A stretch of DNA of 64,000 bases from Leifsonia sp. PS1209 (GTDB lineage Bacteria > Actinomycetota > Actinomycetes > Actinomycetales > Microbacteriaceae), in contig NZ_CP051154.1 in NCBI RefSeq assembly GCF_012317045.1, forward strand, positions 62,001 to 126,000. Direction: 5' to 3'. A model generated the notes under the pieces. The model was not told the origin of the DNA. It ran no database searches and saw nothing but the letters and a program-made list of their open reading frames with translations. Both the position numbers and the translations under genes were made by a program. Below, in pieces: positions 34,974 to 43,241 of the stretch (position 1 is its first letter; every line of letters begins with the position of its first letter).

Positions 34974-36226
34974 CATCGACGGTGCTCGACCTCCGAACGG
35001 AGCCGATGGTGCGCCGCGGGACTCATCGCGCCGCGCTCGACTCCGGCGCCCGCATCGTCGCCGTTCACGACCCCACCGCCCGCAACGTCTCCGTCAGTCT
35101 CGGCCTGCCGGCAGGGATGCGCCACGAAGCACCGACGGAAGAGGGGATGCTCCACCTCCTCGAGCACATGGTCTATCAGGACAGCCGTTCCCGGACGGCG
35201 TCGGACAGGGAGCACGAGCTCGACCGCGCAGCGGGGGTCCTCGGGGGTCACACGCACTTGGAGTACACCGAGTTCTATGAGACGGGATCACCCGGCCAGC
35301 TCCGCCGCATCTGCGAACGCATGGTCGAGCAGGTGTTCCATCCGGCACTGAGGGAAGAGCAGGTCGCGTCCCAGATCCGCGCGGTCGCTCTCGAGCGCGC
35401 GACCAGGCTGTCCTCGGCGCCAGGGGGCATCCGGCCGTGGCCGCATCTCGCGACGCAGTACTGGACGGATCACGCACACGGTCACGACGGTTCCGGCGAC
35501 CTCGACCTGGCCGGCCGGGCAACTCCCGAGAGGCTGCTCGCCCTGCATCGTCGCCTCTATCGTCCTGCTGATTCCGTGATGACGGTCCTGACACCTGGCG
35601 ATCCCGACGCCGCGTTGGCCATCATCGCAGCCAGCCTCAGTGGTCTGTCGGTCGAGTGCCGCTCGGCGGAGATGCCACCGGGTCCGCGCGCCGTCGTGGG
35701 CAGAGGAACGGACAGCTCGGTCTCCGTTGCCGGCGCACGTCTGCGCCGCCTCTCCGTAACTGCAGCCGCCTCGGCCCGTTCGGTCGATCTCGTCGGCGAT
35801 CTGCTCGTCGCCGAGGCGCTCAAAGATCAGGCCGGTCTTGACGCGAGTGCCGGGCTTTTCGGCCCGGGCGACGTCGCGGACGACGACCTCTTCGTGCTGG
35901 TCGACGATACCGGCCAGGGTGTTCGCGCGGCCGACCGGCTCAGGGCGCTCGTTGTGTCTGACGAAGTGAATGTCGGCCGAGCCGCACTCCTGGCTCTGCA
36001 CCGGGCCGAGACACTCATCCACGACGATGAGCGGCTCGCCCGGGCGACGACCAGAGATCTTCTTCTCTACGGCGCGCCCGGCTTCGCTTCGGAACTCGTG
36101 GCCGTTCTCGAGACCGCCTCTGAGGACGAACGCCGCGCCCGGGATGCGCTTCGGGCCTCGGCATCGCGATTGGCGAACCAGGTCTTCTCATCGCTGGTCA
36201 TCGAGGACGGAGGGGGCGCACCATGA
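34970..36226 (+). CDS. M16 family zinc metallopeptidase (catalytic subunit)
   Basis: This 418-residue protein is of insulinase/pitrilysin type, with the inverted zinc motif HLLEH (H62, E65, H66) in GMLHLLEHMVYQ and downstream acidic residues including EFYETG. The N-terminal DSGARIVAVHD/VSVSLGLPAGMRHE pattern is typical. With the non-catalytic partner that overlaps it by ATGA, it probably removes the leader peptide, as proposed for paired M16 genes in class V clusters. The GTG start overlaps the previous stop codon (GTGA). Confidence 0.85.
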   Translation: MTSTVLDLRTEPMVRRGTHRAALDSGARIVAVHDPTARNVSVSLGLPAGMRHEAPTEEGMLHLLEHMVYQDSRSRTASDREHELDRAAGVLGGHTHLEYTEFYETGSPGQLRRICERMVEQVFHPALREEQVASQIRAVALERATRLSSAPGGIRPWPHLATQYWTDHAHGHDGSGDLDLAGRATPERLLALHRRLYRPADSVMTVLTPGDPDAALAIIAASLSGLSVECRSAEMPPGPRAVVGRGTDSSVSVAGARLRRLSVTAAASARSVDLVGDLLVAEALKDQAGLDASAGLFGPGDVADDDLFVLVDDTGQGVRAADRLRALVVSDEVNVGRAALLALHRAETLIHDDERLARATTRDLLLYGAPGFASELVAVLETASEDERRARDALRASASRLANQVFSSLVIEDGGGAP

Positions 36227-37158
36227 CAACGATGTGTGCCGAACAGCGGACAGAATCGCTGATCATCCATGACGGACGTTCCCGGTTCGCGACGATCGGG
36301 GTGTGCTGGCCGACGGCCCCCGGGTTCGGAGCGCGGCACGCGACCTACCTGCGGCGTTATGTACAGTCGGTCGTGGTCGCCGACCACGACAAGCTTGAGC
36401 CGGTGTCGATCGAATGGACAGGCGAGGGCGACGTGGCGTGCCTGACCGCCGTCCTCCCGGAACGGATCGCGGTCGCCTGGACGGGGATCGTCGTCGGCGG
36501 GCTGGATCTCGAAGCGGCCGGCCTGTCCGGAGCCCCCACTGTCGGCGTGGTCGCCCGCCCGGGCGTCGCATCCGATCTCGGCGACCTCGTCTCCGTGTCC
36601 TCCTTCTCCGCGTCCGAATCCCTTCCCAGTAGCCTCCGTCGGTCGACCGCGCATGGCCACGAGCAGATCGTCATCGTCGGTCGTGATCCATCGCGCGATG
36701 TCGGTGCGGCCGCCACCTTCTTGGCCGTCTGCCTGATCGCTGCCGGTCCCGGAGCGCTGGTGCCCTCCGTCGTGGAGGCGGCGAACATCGGCGCCACGGT
36801 GCAGTTCGCTCGCGTGCTGCGGGCGGGGTTTCCCGCACTGAGCTGGACGACGACCGCTCCGGGTGAGAAGTGCCAGGCGACGTTCGACCTGATTCTCAGC
36901 GCGGTGGCTCGATCGAACATCGCGAATGACGTCGATGCTCGAGCCAGGGCCCGTGCGTTCGCAGCGGGGAACCTGAACCGCGCCTGGCGGTCCCCGATCG
37001 AGCTCGCCCGGACGCTCGTGCTCTACGAAGCCAGGGGATGGGGAGGGTCGCTGATCCTTAACCCCGACGCAGCACTCGCGGGCGTCGATGCGATGCAGCT
37101 GGAGCGGGCCATCGCCGGCATCGTCCGGCCGATCAACGAGGTTCTCGGCCGCACGTAG
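36223..37158 (+). CDS. M16-like protein lacking the zinc motif (non-catalytic subunit)
   Basis: This 311-residue protein has no HxxEH motif at all and is shorter than active M16 subunits, but its position, ATGA overlap and size suit the non-catalytic half of a two-subunit M16 peptidase; the QIVIVGRDPSRDVGAAATFLA and RARAFAAGNLNRAW segments fit that fold loosely. Assignment is mainly from context. It is the last gene of the operon; the response regulator gene converges 8 bp later. Confidence 0.62.
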   Translation: MTTMCAEQRTESLIIHDGRSRFATIGVCWPTAPGFGARHATYLRRYVQSVVVADHDKLEPVSIEWTGEGDVACLTAVLPERIAVAWTGIVVGGLDLEAAGLSGAPTVGVVARPGVASDLGDLVSVSSFSASESLPSSLRRSTAHGHEQIVIVGRDPSRDVGAAATFLAVCLIAAGPGALVPSVVEAANIGATVQFARVLRAGFPALSWTTTAPGEKCQATFDLILSAVARSNIANDVDARARARAFAAGNLNRAWRSPIELARTLVLYEARGWGGSLILNPDAALAGVDAMQLERAIAGIVRPINEVLGRT

Positions 37159-37166
37159 CCTGGTCC

Positions 37167-37844
37167 TCAGTGCCCAGGACCGGGGCGGGCGTTCAGATCC
37201 ACCAGCCCCTTTTCGACTGCCGTAACGAGGATCTGCACGCGGTCGCGAACGTGAAGTTTCTCCATGACTTTGACGAACCGCGCCTTGATGGTGGATTCGG
37301 TGACGAACAGCGCCGCCGCCATCTCGCGGTTGCTCATCCCGAGAGCGAGGAGGTGGATGACTTCACGCTCTTTGTCGGTGAGGAGCTGGACCAGCTCAGG
37401 ATCGGCAACGACTTCCGCCGGGACGGACTCTTCCAGCCCCTTCACGACATGCCTGGTCACCTCGGGCGAGAGAACTGACTCGCCCCCCAGCACAGCGTGG
37501 ATGGCCTCCGTGATCGTCTTCGGCAGCGTGTCTTTGACCAGATAGCCCGACGCCCCCGCCCGGAGGAGGTCCACGACGTACCGGTCGGTCGCGAAGGTGC
37601 TCAACCCCAGGATGACGATCTCGGGATTCTCGGCATGGATCTGCGCCGTCGCGGCGACTCCGTCCATCACGGGCATCTGCATGTCCATCAGGATCACCTC
37701 CGGACGCAGAGTGGCGGCCTGGCTGATGGCCACACGTCCGTCCGAGGCCTCGCCGACGATCTCGAACGTCGGATCGGAGGAGAGGTAGTCCCGCAGGATC
37801 TCCCGCGTCAAGGCTTCATCGTCGACCAGCAGTATCGTCGGCAT
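37167..37844 (-). CDS. NarL/LuxR family response regulator
   Basis: This 225-residue protein has a receiver domain with the acidic pair D8/D9 (LLVDDE), phospho-acceptor D54 (LMDMQMP) and Lys in GYLVKD. A GerE/LuxR HTH follows (LTDKEREVIHLLALGMSNREMAAALFVTE region, split here). It is paired with the histidine kinase upstream on the same strand (43-bp gap). It converges on the end of the lanthipeptide operon and probably regulates it; the palindrome at 28900-28915 is a candidate target. Confidence 0.92.
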   Translation of the reverse strand: MPTILLVDDEALTREILRDYLSSDPTFEIVGEASDGRVAISQAATLRPEVILMDMQMPVMDGVAATAQIHAENPEIVILGLSTFATDRYVVDLLRAGASGYLVKDTLPKTITEAIHAVLGGESVLSPEVTRHVVKGLEESVPAEVVADPELVQLLTDKEREVIHLLALGMSNREMAAALFVTESTIKARFVKVMEKLHVRDRVQILVTAVEKGLVDLNARPGPGH

Positions 37845-37887
37845 TCGTGCTCCTTCATCCCTCTGTTCGCTGATTCACCGTTGCGCA

Positions 37888-39126
37888 TCATCGGCGGACG
37901 GCGGAAAGTCCTTCGAGCGGGATCGACATGCTCGTCGTCCACCGCCCGTCCTCGCTCGTGGCTTCGACCGACCCTCCGAACACCTCGCAGCGCGCCCGCA
38001 TCGCCTCGAGCCCCGTCCGCGACGACATGACGGGCAGTCCGGATGCGATCGAGTTCGTGGAGCCGAGGGTCACGTGTTCGCCCTCGACGGCGAGGACCAC
38101 CTCGACATCGTTCGCGGGGTCGGCGTGTTTCAGGATGTTGGTGCCGAGTTCGCGGATGGTGCGACGCAGCGCGTGCCGGACGCTGGTGGGAATGCGGCTG
38201 GTCTCACCTTCCACGCTCAAGGCGACGGCGAAGCCCGCTTGGGTGAGGGCAGCGATCACGCCGTCGAGATCGTGCATGAGCCCGACCGCGGACGTGGTCT
38301 GGCCGTCCGACGGTGTGGCACGCGAGAGGTCGCGCTCGTCGGTCACGTCGTTGGACGGGTCGCCGCTCACGGAAGCCTCGTCGTGCCCGTCGCGGAGGAG
38401 GGCGACGAGGCTTCGCAGGTCGAGGAGCGTCTGCTGCGCGGCCCGCCCGATCCCATCCAGGATGCGCGCCGTCTTCTCGGCGTCGTCGACGAATTCCGCG
38501 CGTCGCGCCTGCATGGCGATCACTGTGACGTCGTGCGCGACGATGTCGTGAAGCTCGTACGCCAGTCGCGTCCGCTCTTCCTCGCGAACACGCTGCTGCT
38601 CGCGCTCCAGATCGCGCACCCGCTCGGCGCTCTGCTCGTGCCTGCTGCGAAACGTGTTCAGACTCAGGCCGGCGGCTGCGGACATCAAGGCGAGGATCCC
38701 CACGAGAGTGAGCGCGAGGCCGGAGGCGGGATTTCTGATGAACGCCCCGAGCATCGTTACAGGAATCGCACACGCGAACCCGATTGCAGCCCTCCGCGGC
38801 AGGAGGAACGTCCCCAGCGCCACAACGATGACATTGCTGAAGATCGTCCCGACAAACGCCGAGCTCGGGGCACCGAGCACGATGATCGCTGCATAGCTCG
38901 CAAACCACACGGCGACGCCGGGGACCGCCCCGAACAGCAGCGCAAGGAGCGGCAGGTACGGTGCGAGCCACAATATCCAGCCAGCCGTGGTCGACAGGTC
39001 CACATACGGCGTCGTTGAGTCGGCCAAGAGCATCACTATCGTCCCGACAACGATGACCGGCCGCAGCACCCAGCGATAGGGGAGCGGCTCGATGGAACTC
39101 AAGAATCGCACCGACAGTCTGGACAT
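37888..39126 (-). CDS. NarL-type sensor histidine kinase
   Basis: This 412-residue protein has about five N-terminal membrane helices (residues ~20-165), a short coiled coil, the HisKA_3 phospho-acceptor region YELHDIVAHDVTVIAMQARR, and an HATPase domain with RELGTNILKHA (N-box) and RTGLEAMRARCEVFGG. The G1 box is degenerate, as often in this family. It should phosphorylate the response regulator at 37167. The start at 39126 avoids a 10-residue unlikely extension. A short Cys-containing peptide gene lies divergently 138 bp away and may encode its signal. Confidence 0.9.
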   Translation of the reverse strand: MSRLSVRFLSSIEPLPYRWVLRPVIVVGTIVMLLADSTTPYVDLSTTAGWILWLAPYLPLLALLFGAVPGVAVWFASYAAIIVLGAPSSAFVGTIFSNVIVVALGTFLLPRRAAIGFACAIPVTMLGAFIRNPASGLALTLVGILALMSAAAGLSLNTFRSRHEQSAERVRDLEREQQRVREEERTRLAYELHDIVAHDVTVIAMQARRAEFVDDAEKTARILDGIGRAAQQTLLDLRSLVALLRDGHDEASVSGDPSNDVTDERDLSRATPSDGQTTSAVGLMHDLDGVIAALTQAGFAVALSVEGETSRIPTSVRHALRRTIRELGTNILKHADPANDVEVVLAVEGEHVTLGSTNSIASGLPVMSSRTGLEAMRARCEVFGGSVEATSEDGRWTTSMSIPLEGLSAVRR

Positions 39127-39264
39127 ATCTCGGACAACGCTACAGCACCAAAACAATGTCAGATACTTCTGGTCTTTTGTCTATCTCCCTGGGGCGTCGA
39201 TGGCGGCACGATCGTGGGAGTCAGGCGAGATCACCATCGCCCTCGCCCCACAGGAAGGAACACC

Positions 39265-39408
39265 ATGTCCCGCATTCTCGTCGCCGCAGCCCTCGTCGCC
39301 GGCCTCACTGCAAGCCCCACGGTGGTCGCGCTGACCGAGGAGCCGTTCATCACTGCTCCGGCTCGTGATTCGCGTGTGATTTGGTGTGATTTCCTCGGCC
39401 TGTGCTAG
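39265..39408 (+). CDS. Small secreted Cys peptide (47 aa), possible signal or RiPP precursor
   Basis: The peptide has a typical Sec signal-like N-terminus (MSRILVAAALVAGLTASPTV) and ends in DSRVIWCDFLGLC with two Cys, one at the very C-terminus. An AGGAAGG ribosome site lies 6 bp upstream. It is divergent from the histidine kinase at 37888-39126, an arrangement that would suit a secreted ligand for that kinase. The two Cys could form a disulfide loop, or the C-terminal Cys could be a substrate for the cluster flavoprotein. Its stop overlaps the convergent ASCH gene by 4 bp. Confidence 0.6.
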   Translation: MSRILVAAALVAGLTASPTVVALTEEPFITAPARDSRVIWCDFLGLC

Positions 39409-39917
39409 ACGGCGTCGCCCTGTCTCGCCGGCCACACCACCGCGAACCGCTCGAACACCACCTCGAGCCCGTCGCTCCACTCGATCCCGAGCCTGTCGCA
39501 GGAACGCCGCCAGTACCGCTCGTGCTCGACCCGCCACGACGCCAGGCTGCGATCGTCCTCGCCCTCGTCGGCGGCGAACGCCTCGTCAGCGCTCCACATC
39601 GGCCCGACGCGCAATTCGACGCTCCGCAGCACGGCGCGCGGCCGCCCCGCCGAGTCGCACGCGATCCAGTGGCTTCCGACGCGGGGGAGCGGCTGCGCTT
39701 CGCCGCGATACTCGGCCACGAGCGCCGACGTCGCGGTCTTCGTGCCGTCCAGCACGAGGGCGAGCAGTGCATCCGTGAGCTCGGCGCTGTCGCCGAAACG
39801 CTCCACGGCCGGTTCGTCCGGCTGCTCCGGCACGACCGCAGACTCCGGATGCGCGGCCAGGTACTCCCGCCACATCCGGTCGGCGGCCACGAGGTCGATG
39901 GGCGCGTTGGCGGTCAT
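39405..39917 (-). CDS. ASCH domain protein
   Basis: This 170-residue protein resembles YqfB/ASCH-type RNA-binding-fold proteins: TDALLALVLDGTKTATSAL, with the GxKxAT motif, and FGDSAELTDAL. ASCH proteins bind RNA or modified nucleosides; a specific role is not known. The ATG at 39917 is chosen because the 15 residues upstream to 39962 are unlike the family and lie in the promoter-like region. It stands alone, divergent from the sugar ABC operon. Confidence 0.78.
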   Translation of the reverse strand: MTANAPIDLVAADRMWREYLAAHPESAVVPEQPDEPAVERFGDSAELTDALLALVLDGTKTATSALVAEYRGEAQPLPRVGSHWIACDSAGRPRAVLRSVELRVGPMWSADEAFAADEGEDDRSLASWRVEHERYWRRSCDRLGIEWSDGLEVVFERFAVVWPARQGDAV

Positions 39918-39972
39918 GGGCGCGAGTTTACCGACGGCACCGATCAGCCATTTTCCTTGCAAGCATTGCCAA

Positions 39973-39991
39973 ATAAATCAAATTGATTTAT
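39973..39991. promoter_or_regulatory. Perfect AT-rich operator before the mannosidase/ABC operon
   Basis: ATAAATCAA-A-TTGATTTAT is a 19-bp perfect palindrome in an unusually AT-rich patch 70 bp before the binding-protein gene. It is a strong operator candidate for a ROK, LacI or GntR sugar regulator; none is adjacent, so the ROK protein at 27619-28860 or an off-window protein may bind. Confidence 0.65.
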
Positions 39992-40061
39992 AAATTACCC
40001 AAGGTCCGGCACCGCAGGGGCATGAAGGGCGCCCACCGGACGTCGAAGCAAGGGAGCATCG

Positions 40062-41411
40062 ATGAAACGCAGCAGAGTTCTGGCCGCCGTGGTGGCCGCA
40101 TCCACTCTCGTCGCACTGGCCGGATGTTCGTCGTCCGGGTCCAATGACGGCAAGACCATCAAGGTCGCCTACCAGGATTTCGGCACCGACCTCATGGCCA
40201 AGTTCATGGCCAAGGCGAAGGCCGGGTTCGAGAAGGCCAATCCGGGGGAGAAGGTCACGCTCGTCCCCATCAAGGCGGCCGAGAACGACTACTACACCAA
40301 GCTTTCGCTGATGAACCGCAGCGCGAGCACCGCACCGGACGTGCTCTACGAGGACACCTTCCTCATCCGCTCGGACGCACAGGCCGGCTACCTCGAACCG
40401 CTCGACCCGTACGTCAAGAAGTGGGATGAGTGGTCGCAGTTCTACGACAACGCCAAGGATGCAGGCAAGGGAGACGACGGCAAGATCTACGGCGTCTCGA
40501 TGGGCACGGACACCCGCGCCCTCTGGTACAACAAGGACATCTTCGCCAAGGCCGGGCTGCCGGCCGACTGGAAGCCGAAGGACTGGAACGACGTCCTGGA
40601 TGCGGCCAAGACCATCAAGGACAAGGTTGCCGGCGTCACGCCCATCAACATCTTCTCCGGCAAGGCCGGCGGTGAGGCCAGCTCGATGCAGGGCTTCGAG
40701 ATGCTGCTTTACGGCGCGAGCAAGGACGGGCTCTACGACGCCTCCTCCGGCAAGTGGATCACCGGGTCCAAGGCGTTCACCGACTCGCTGGATGTGCTGA
40801 AAGAGGTCTACCAGGGCGGCCTCGGCCCGTCGCAGGAGATCACCAGCGACACCAACTACCAGAACATCGTCACCAGCCAGCTCATCCCGCAGGGCAAGCT
40901 CGCCATCAACCTCGACGGCTCGTGGGTCGCAGGCACCTGGCAGTCCACCGGCGACACCAACTGGCCGGAGTGGGACAAGACGATGGGCGTCGCACCGATG
41001 CCCACCCAGAACGGGCAGGAGCCGGGCAGCGTGAGCATGTCGGGCGGCTGGACCCTCTCGATGGGGTCGAAGAGCAAGGCCAAGGACGAGGCGTGGAAGT
41101 TCATCTCCTACGCGCTCAACAAGGCCAACTCGCTCGACTTCGACATCTCGCTCAGCCAGATCCCGGTGCGCAAGGATGTCGCGGCCGACCCGTCGTACGC
41201 CAAGTCGAACCCCACCTCCACGTTCTTCGCCTCACTCGTGGATGTGACCAAGTTCCGACCTGCCACACCCGACTACTCCAAGATCTCCAACGGCATCCAG
41301 GTGGCGATGGAGTCGGTGATGACCGGGCAGCAGTCGCCGGCAGAAGCCGCCAAGGCCTACGACGACACGGTTGTCGGCATCGTCGGCAAGGACAAGACGA
41401 AGTCGGAGTAA
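40062..41411 (+). CDS. Sugar ABC transporter substrate-binding lipoprotein
   Basis: This 449-residue family-1 binding protein has a lipoprotein signal peptide with lipobox LAGC (Cys ~22), then FGTDLMAKFMAKAKAGFEKANPGEKV, APDVLYEDTFLI and ALWYNKDIFAKAGLP in order. It is the first gene of an operon with two permeases and an alpha-mannosidase, so it probably binds mannose-containing oligosaccharides; that is contextual inference. AAGGGAG precedes the ATG. Confidence 0.92.
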   Translation: MKRSRVLAAVVAASTLVALAGCSSSGSNDGKTIKVAYQDFGTDLMAKFMAKAKAGFEKANPGEKVTLVPIKAAENDYYTKLSLMNRSASTAPDVLYEDTFLIRSDAQAGYLEPLDPYVKKWDEWSQFYDNAKDAGKGDDGKIYGVSMGTDTRALWYNKDIFAKAGLPADWKPKDWNDVLDAAKTIKDKVAGVTPINIFSGKAGGEASSMQGFEMLLYGASKDGLYDASSGKWITGSKAFTDSLDVLKEVYQGGLGPSQEITSDTNYQNIVTSQLIPQGKLAINLDGSWVAGTWQSTGDTNWPEWDKTMGVAPMPTQNGQEPGSVSMSGGWTLSMGSKSKAKDEAWKFISYALNKANSLDFDISLSQIPVRKDVAADPSYAKSNPTSTFFASLVDVTKFRPATPDYSKISNGIQVAMESVMTGQQSPAEAAKAYDDTVVGIVGKDKTKSE

Positions 41412-41418
41412 CGAGACA

Positions 41419-42378
41419 GTGACGTCGACAGTCGACGCCGTCGCCGAGGGCGTGCGCGGCCGGGGAACCCCCCGGCCGCCGCGCCCGGAGCGCACGGCAC
41501 GTTCGCGCAGAGTGCGCCGTTCCGTTGCCCGGACCGTCCCGCTCATCCCGGCCATCGGCCTCCTGGTCGTGTTCCTGGTCGGTCCGATCCTCTCCTCCTT
41601 CTACGGGTCGTTCACCAACTCCTCGCTCACCGGCGCAGCCGCGGCGTCGAGCGAATGGGTGGGCCTGAAGAACTACATCGACCTCTTCAACAGCCCGGAC
41701 TTCCCCGTCGCGGTCGTCCTCACCTTGGTCTTCCTGATCGGTTCCGCCGTCATCGGGCAGAACATCGTCGGGATGGTCCTGGCGCTGCTCATGCGGGCAG
41801 GCGGGCGCGTCGTCGGCGCGATCGTGTCGACGTTCGTCGTCGGCGCGTGGGTGCTGCCGGAGATCGTGGCGGCGTTCGCGTCGTACGCGTTCTTCAGCCA
41901 GAAGGGCACGCTGAACGCCATGCTCGGCGCCATCGGGATCACCGGGCCGTCGTGGCTGTTCGCGTTCCCGATGCTTGCCGTGATCCTCGCCAACACCTGG
42001 CGCGGCGCCGCCTTCTCGATGCTCGTCTACTCGGCGGCGCTGCAGGAGGTGCCGCCGGAGATCACCGAGGCGGCGGAGGTCGACGGCGCCAACGGAGTCA
42101 AACGGTTCTTCCTGGTGACGCTGCCGATGATCCGCCGCAGCATCTCCACGAACCTGATGCTGATCACCCTGCAGACCCTCTCGGTCTTCACCCTCATCTA
42201 CGTGATGACGGGAGGCGGGCCAGGCAACAAGTCCATGACCCTCCCCGTGCTCGCCTACCAGGAGGCCTTCAAGTTCTCCGAGCTGGGCTACGGCACGGCC
42301 ATCGCGACCATCCTGCTGCTCGTGGGCGCGGTGTTCGCCATCGTCTACGTGCGCGCCCTCAAGACGGAGGTGGACTGA
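41419..42378 (+). CDS. Sugar ABC transporter permease (MalF-like)
   Basis: This 319-residue protein starts at a GTG 7 bp after the binding-protein stop. A basic Arg/Pro-rich N-terminus of ~45 residues precedes six membrane segments; the EAA loop reads TEAAEVDGANGVKRFFLVTL. It overlaps the next permease by TGATG. It forms, with that partner, the CUT1 channel for an oligosaccharide. Confidence 0.92.
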   Translation: MTSTVDAVAEGVRGRGTPRPPRPERTARSRRVRRSVARTVPLIPAIGLLVVFLVGPILSSFYGSFTNSSLTGAAAASSEWVGLKNYIDLFNSPDFPVAVVLTLVFLIGSAVIGQNIVGMVLALLMRAGGRVVGAIVSTFVVGAWVLPEIVAAFASYAFFSQKGTLNAMLGAIGITGPSWLFAFPMLAVILANTWRGAAFSMLVYSAALQEVPPEITEAAEVDGANGVKRFFLVTLPMIRRSISTNLMLITLQTLSVFTLIYVMTGGGPGNKSMTLPVLAYQEAFKFSELGYGTAIATILLLVGAVFAIVYVRALKTEVD

Positions 42379-43214
42379 TGCGCCTGTCATCGCCGAGTGG
42401 TCTGGCCCTCAAGTGGACCGCCAACATCCTGCTGCTCCTCATCGGGCTGATCTTCGTGCTGCCGATGGTGTGGGTGGTGTTCGCGTCGTTCGACGGGTCT
42501 GCCACGCTCGCCGTCAGCTGGCCGAAGCAGTGGACGCTGGAGAACTTCCAGAAGGTGCTCACGCCCGACCTGGCGTTCGTCCCGCTGTGGAACAGCCTGC
42601 TGCTGTCCGCCGGATGCGCGTTCATCACGGTGATCGTCGCCATCCTGGCCGCGTACCCGCTGTCCCGCTACCGCAACCGGTTCAACAAGCCGTTCCTCTA
42701 CGCGATCCTGTTCGGGACCTGCCTGCCGATCACCGCCATGATGGTGCCGGTCTACAGCCTTTTCGTGTCGCTGAACCTGATCGACTCGATCGGTGGGACG
42801 ATCCTGTTCATGGCGGCATCGTCGCTTCCGATGGCGATCTGGATGACGAAGAACTTCGTCGACTCGGTGCCGCTCTCCCTGGAGGAGGCGGCGTGGGTCG
42901 ACGGCGCATCCAGCATGAAGACGCTGTGGACGGTGGTGGTCCCGCTGGTCCGCCCCGGCATCGCGGTGGTGTTCATCTTCGTGTTCGTGCAGGCGTGGGG
43001 CAACTTCTTCGTCCCGTTCGTGCTGCTGCTGAGCCCGGAGAACCAGCCGGCCGCCGTCAGCATCTTCACCTTCTTCGGGCAGTACGGCGCGGTCGCATAC
43101 GGCCAGCTGGCGGCGTACTCGCTCATCTACTCCGTGCCCGTGATCGCCCTCTACGTCCTCGTCTCCCGGGTGCTCGGCGGTTCGTCCGCCCTCGCCGGGG
43201 CCGTCAAGGGCTAA
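42378..43214 (+). CDS. Sugar ABC transporter permease (MalG-like)
   Basis: This 278-residue protein has six membrane segments, the EAA loop EEAAWVDGASSMKTLWTVVV, and the classic CUT1 ending SALAGAVKG. It is translationally coupled to the upstream permease by a 1-bp overlap. Together with the binding protein it should import mannosides for the GH38 enzyme encoded 27 bp later. Confidence 0.93.
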   Translation: MRLSSPSGLALKWTANILLLLIGLIFVLPMVWVVFASFDGSATLAVSWPKQWTLENFQKVLTPDLAFVPLWNSLLLSAGCAFITVIVAILAAYPLSRYRNRFNKPFLYAILFGTCLPITAMMVPVYSLFVSLNLIDSIGGTILFMAASSLPMAIWMTKNFVDSVPLSLEEAAWVDGASSMKTLWTVVVPLVRPGIAVVFIFVFVQAWGNFFVPFVLLLSPENQPAAVSIFTFFGQYGAVAYGQLAAYSLIYSVPVIALYVLVSRVLGGSSALAGAVKG

Positions 43215-43241
43215 CCCGTTCCTCTTATATAAGGAGTCTCG

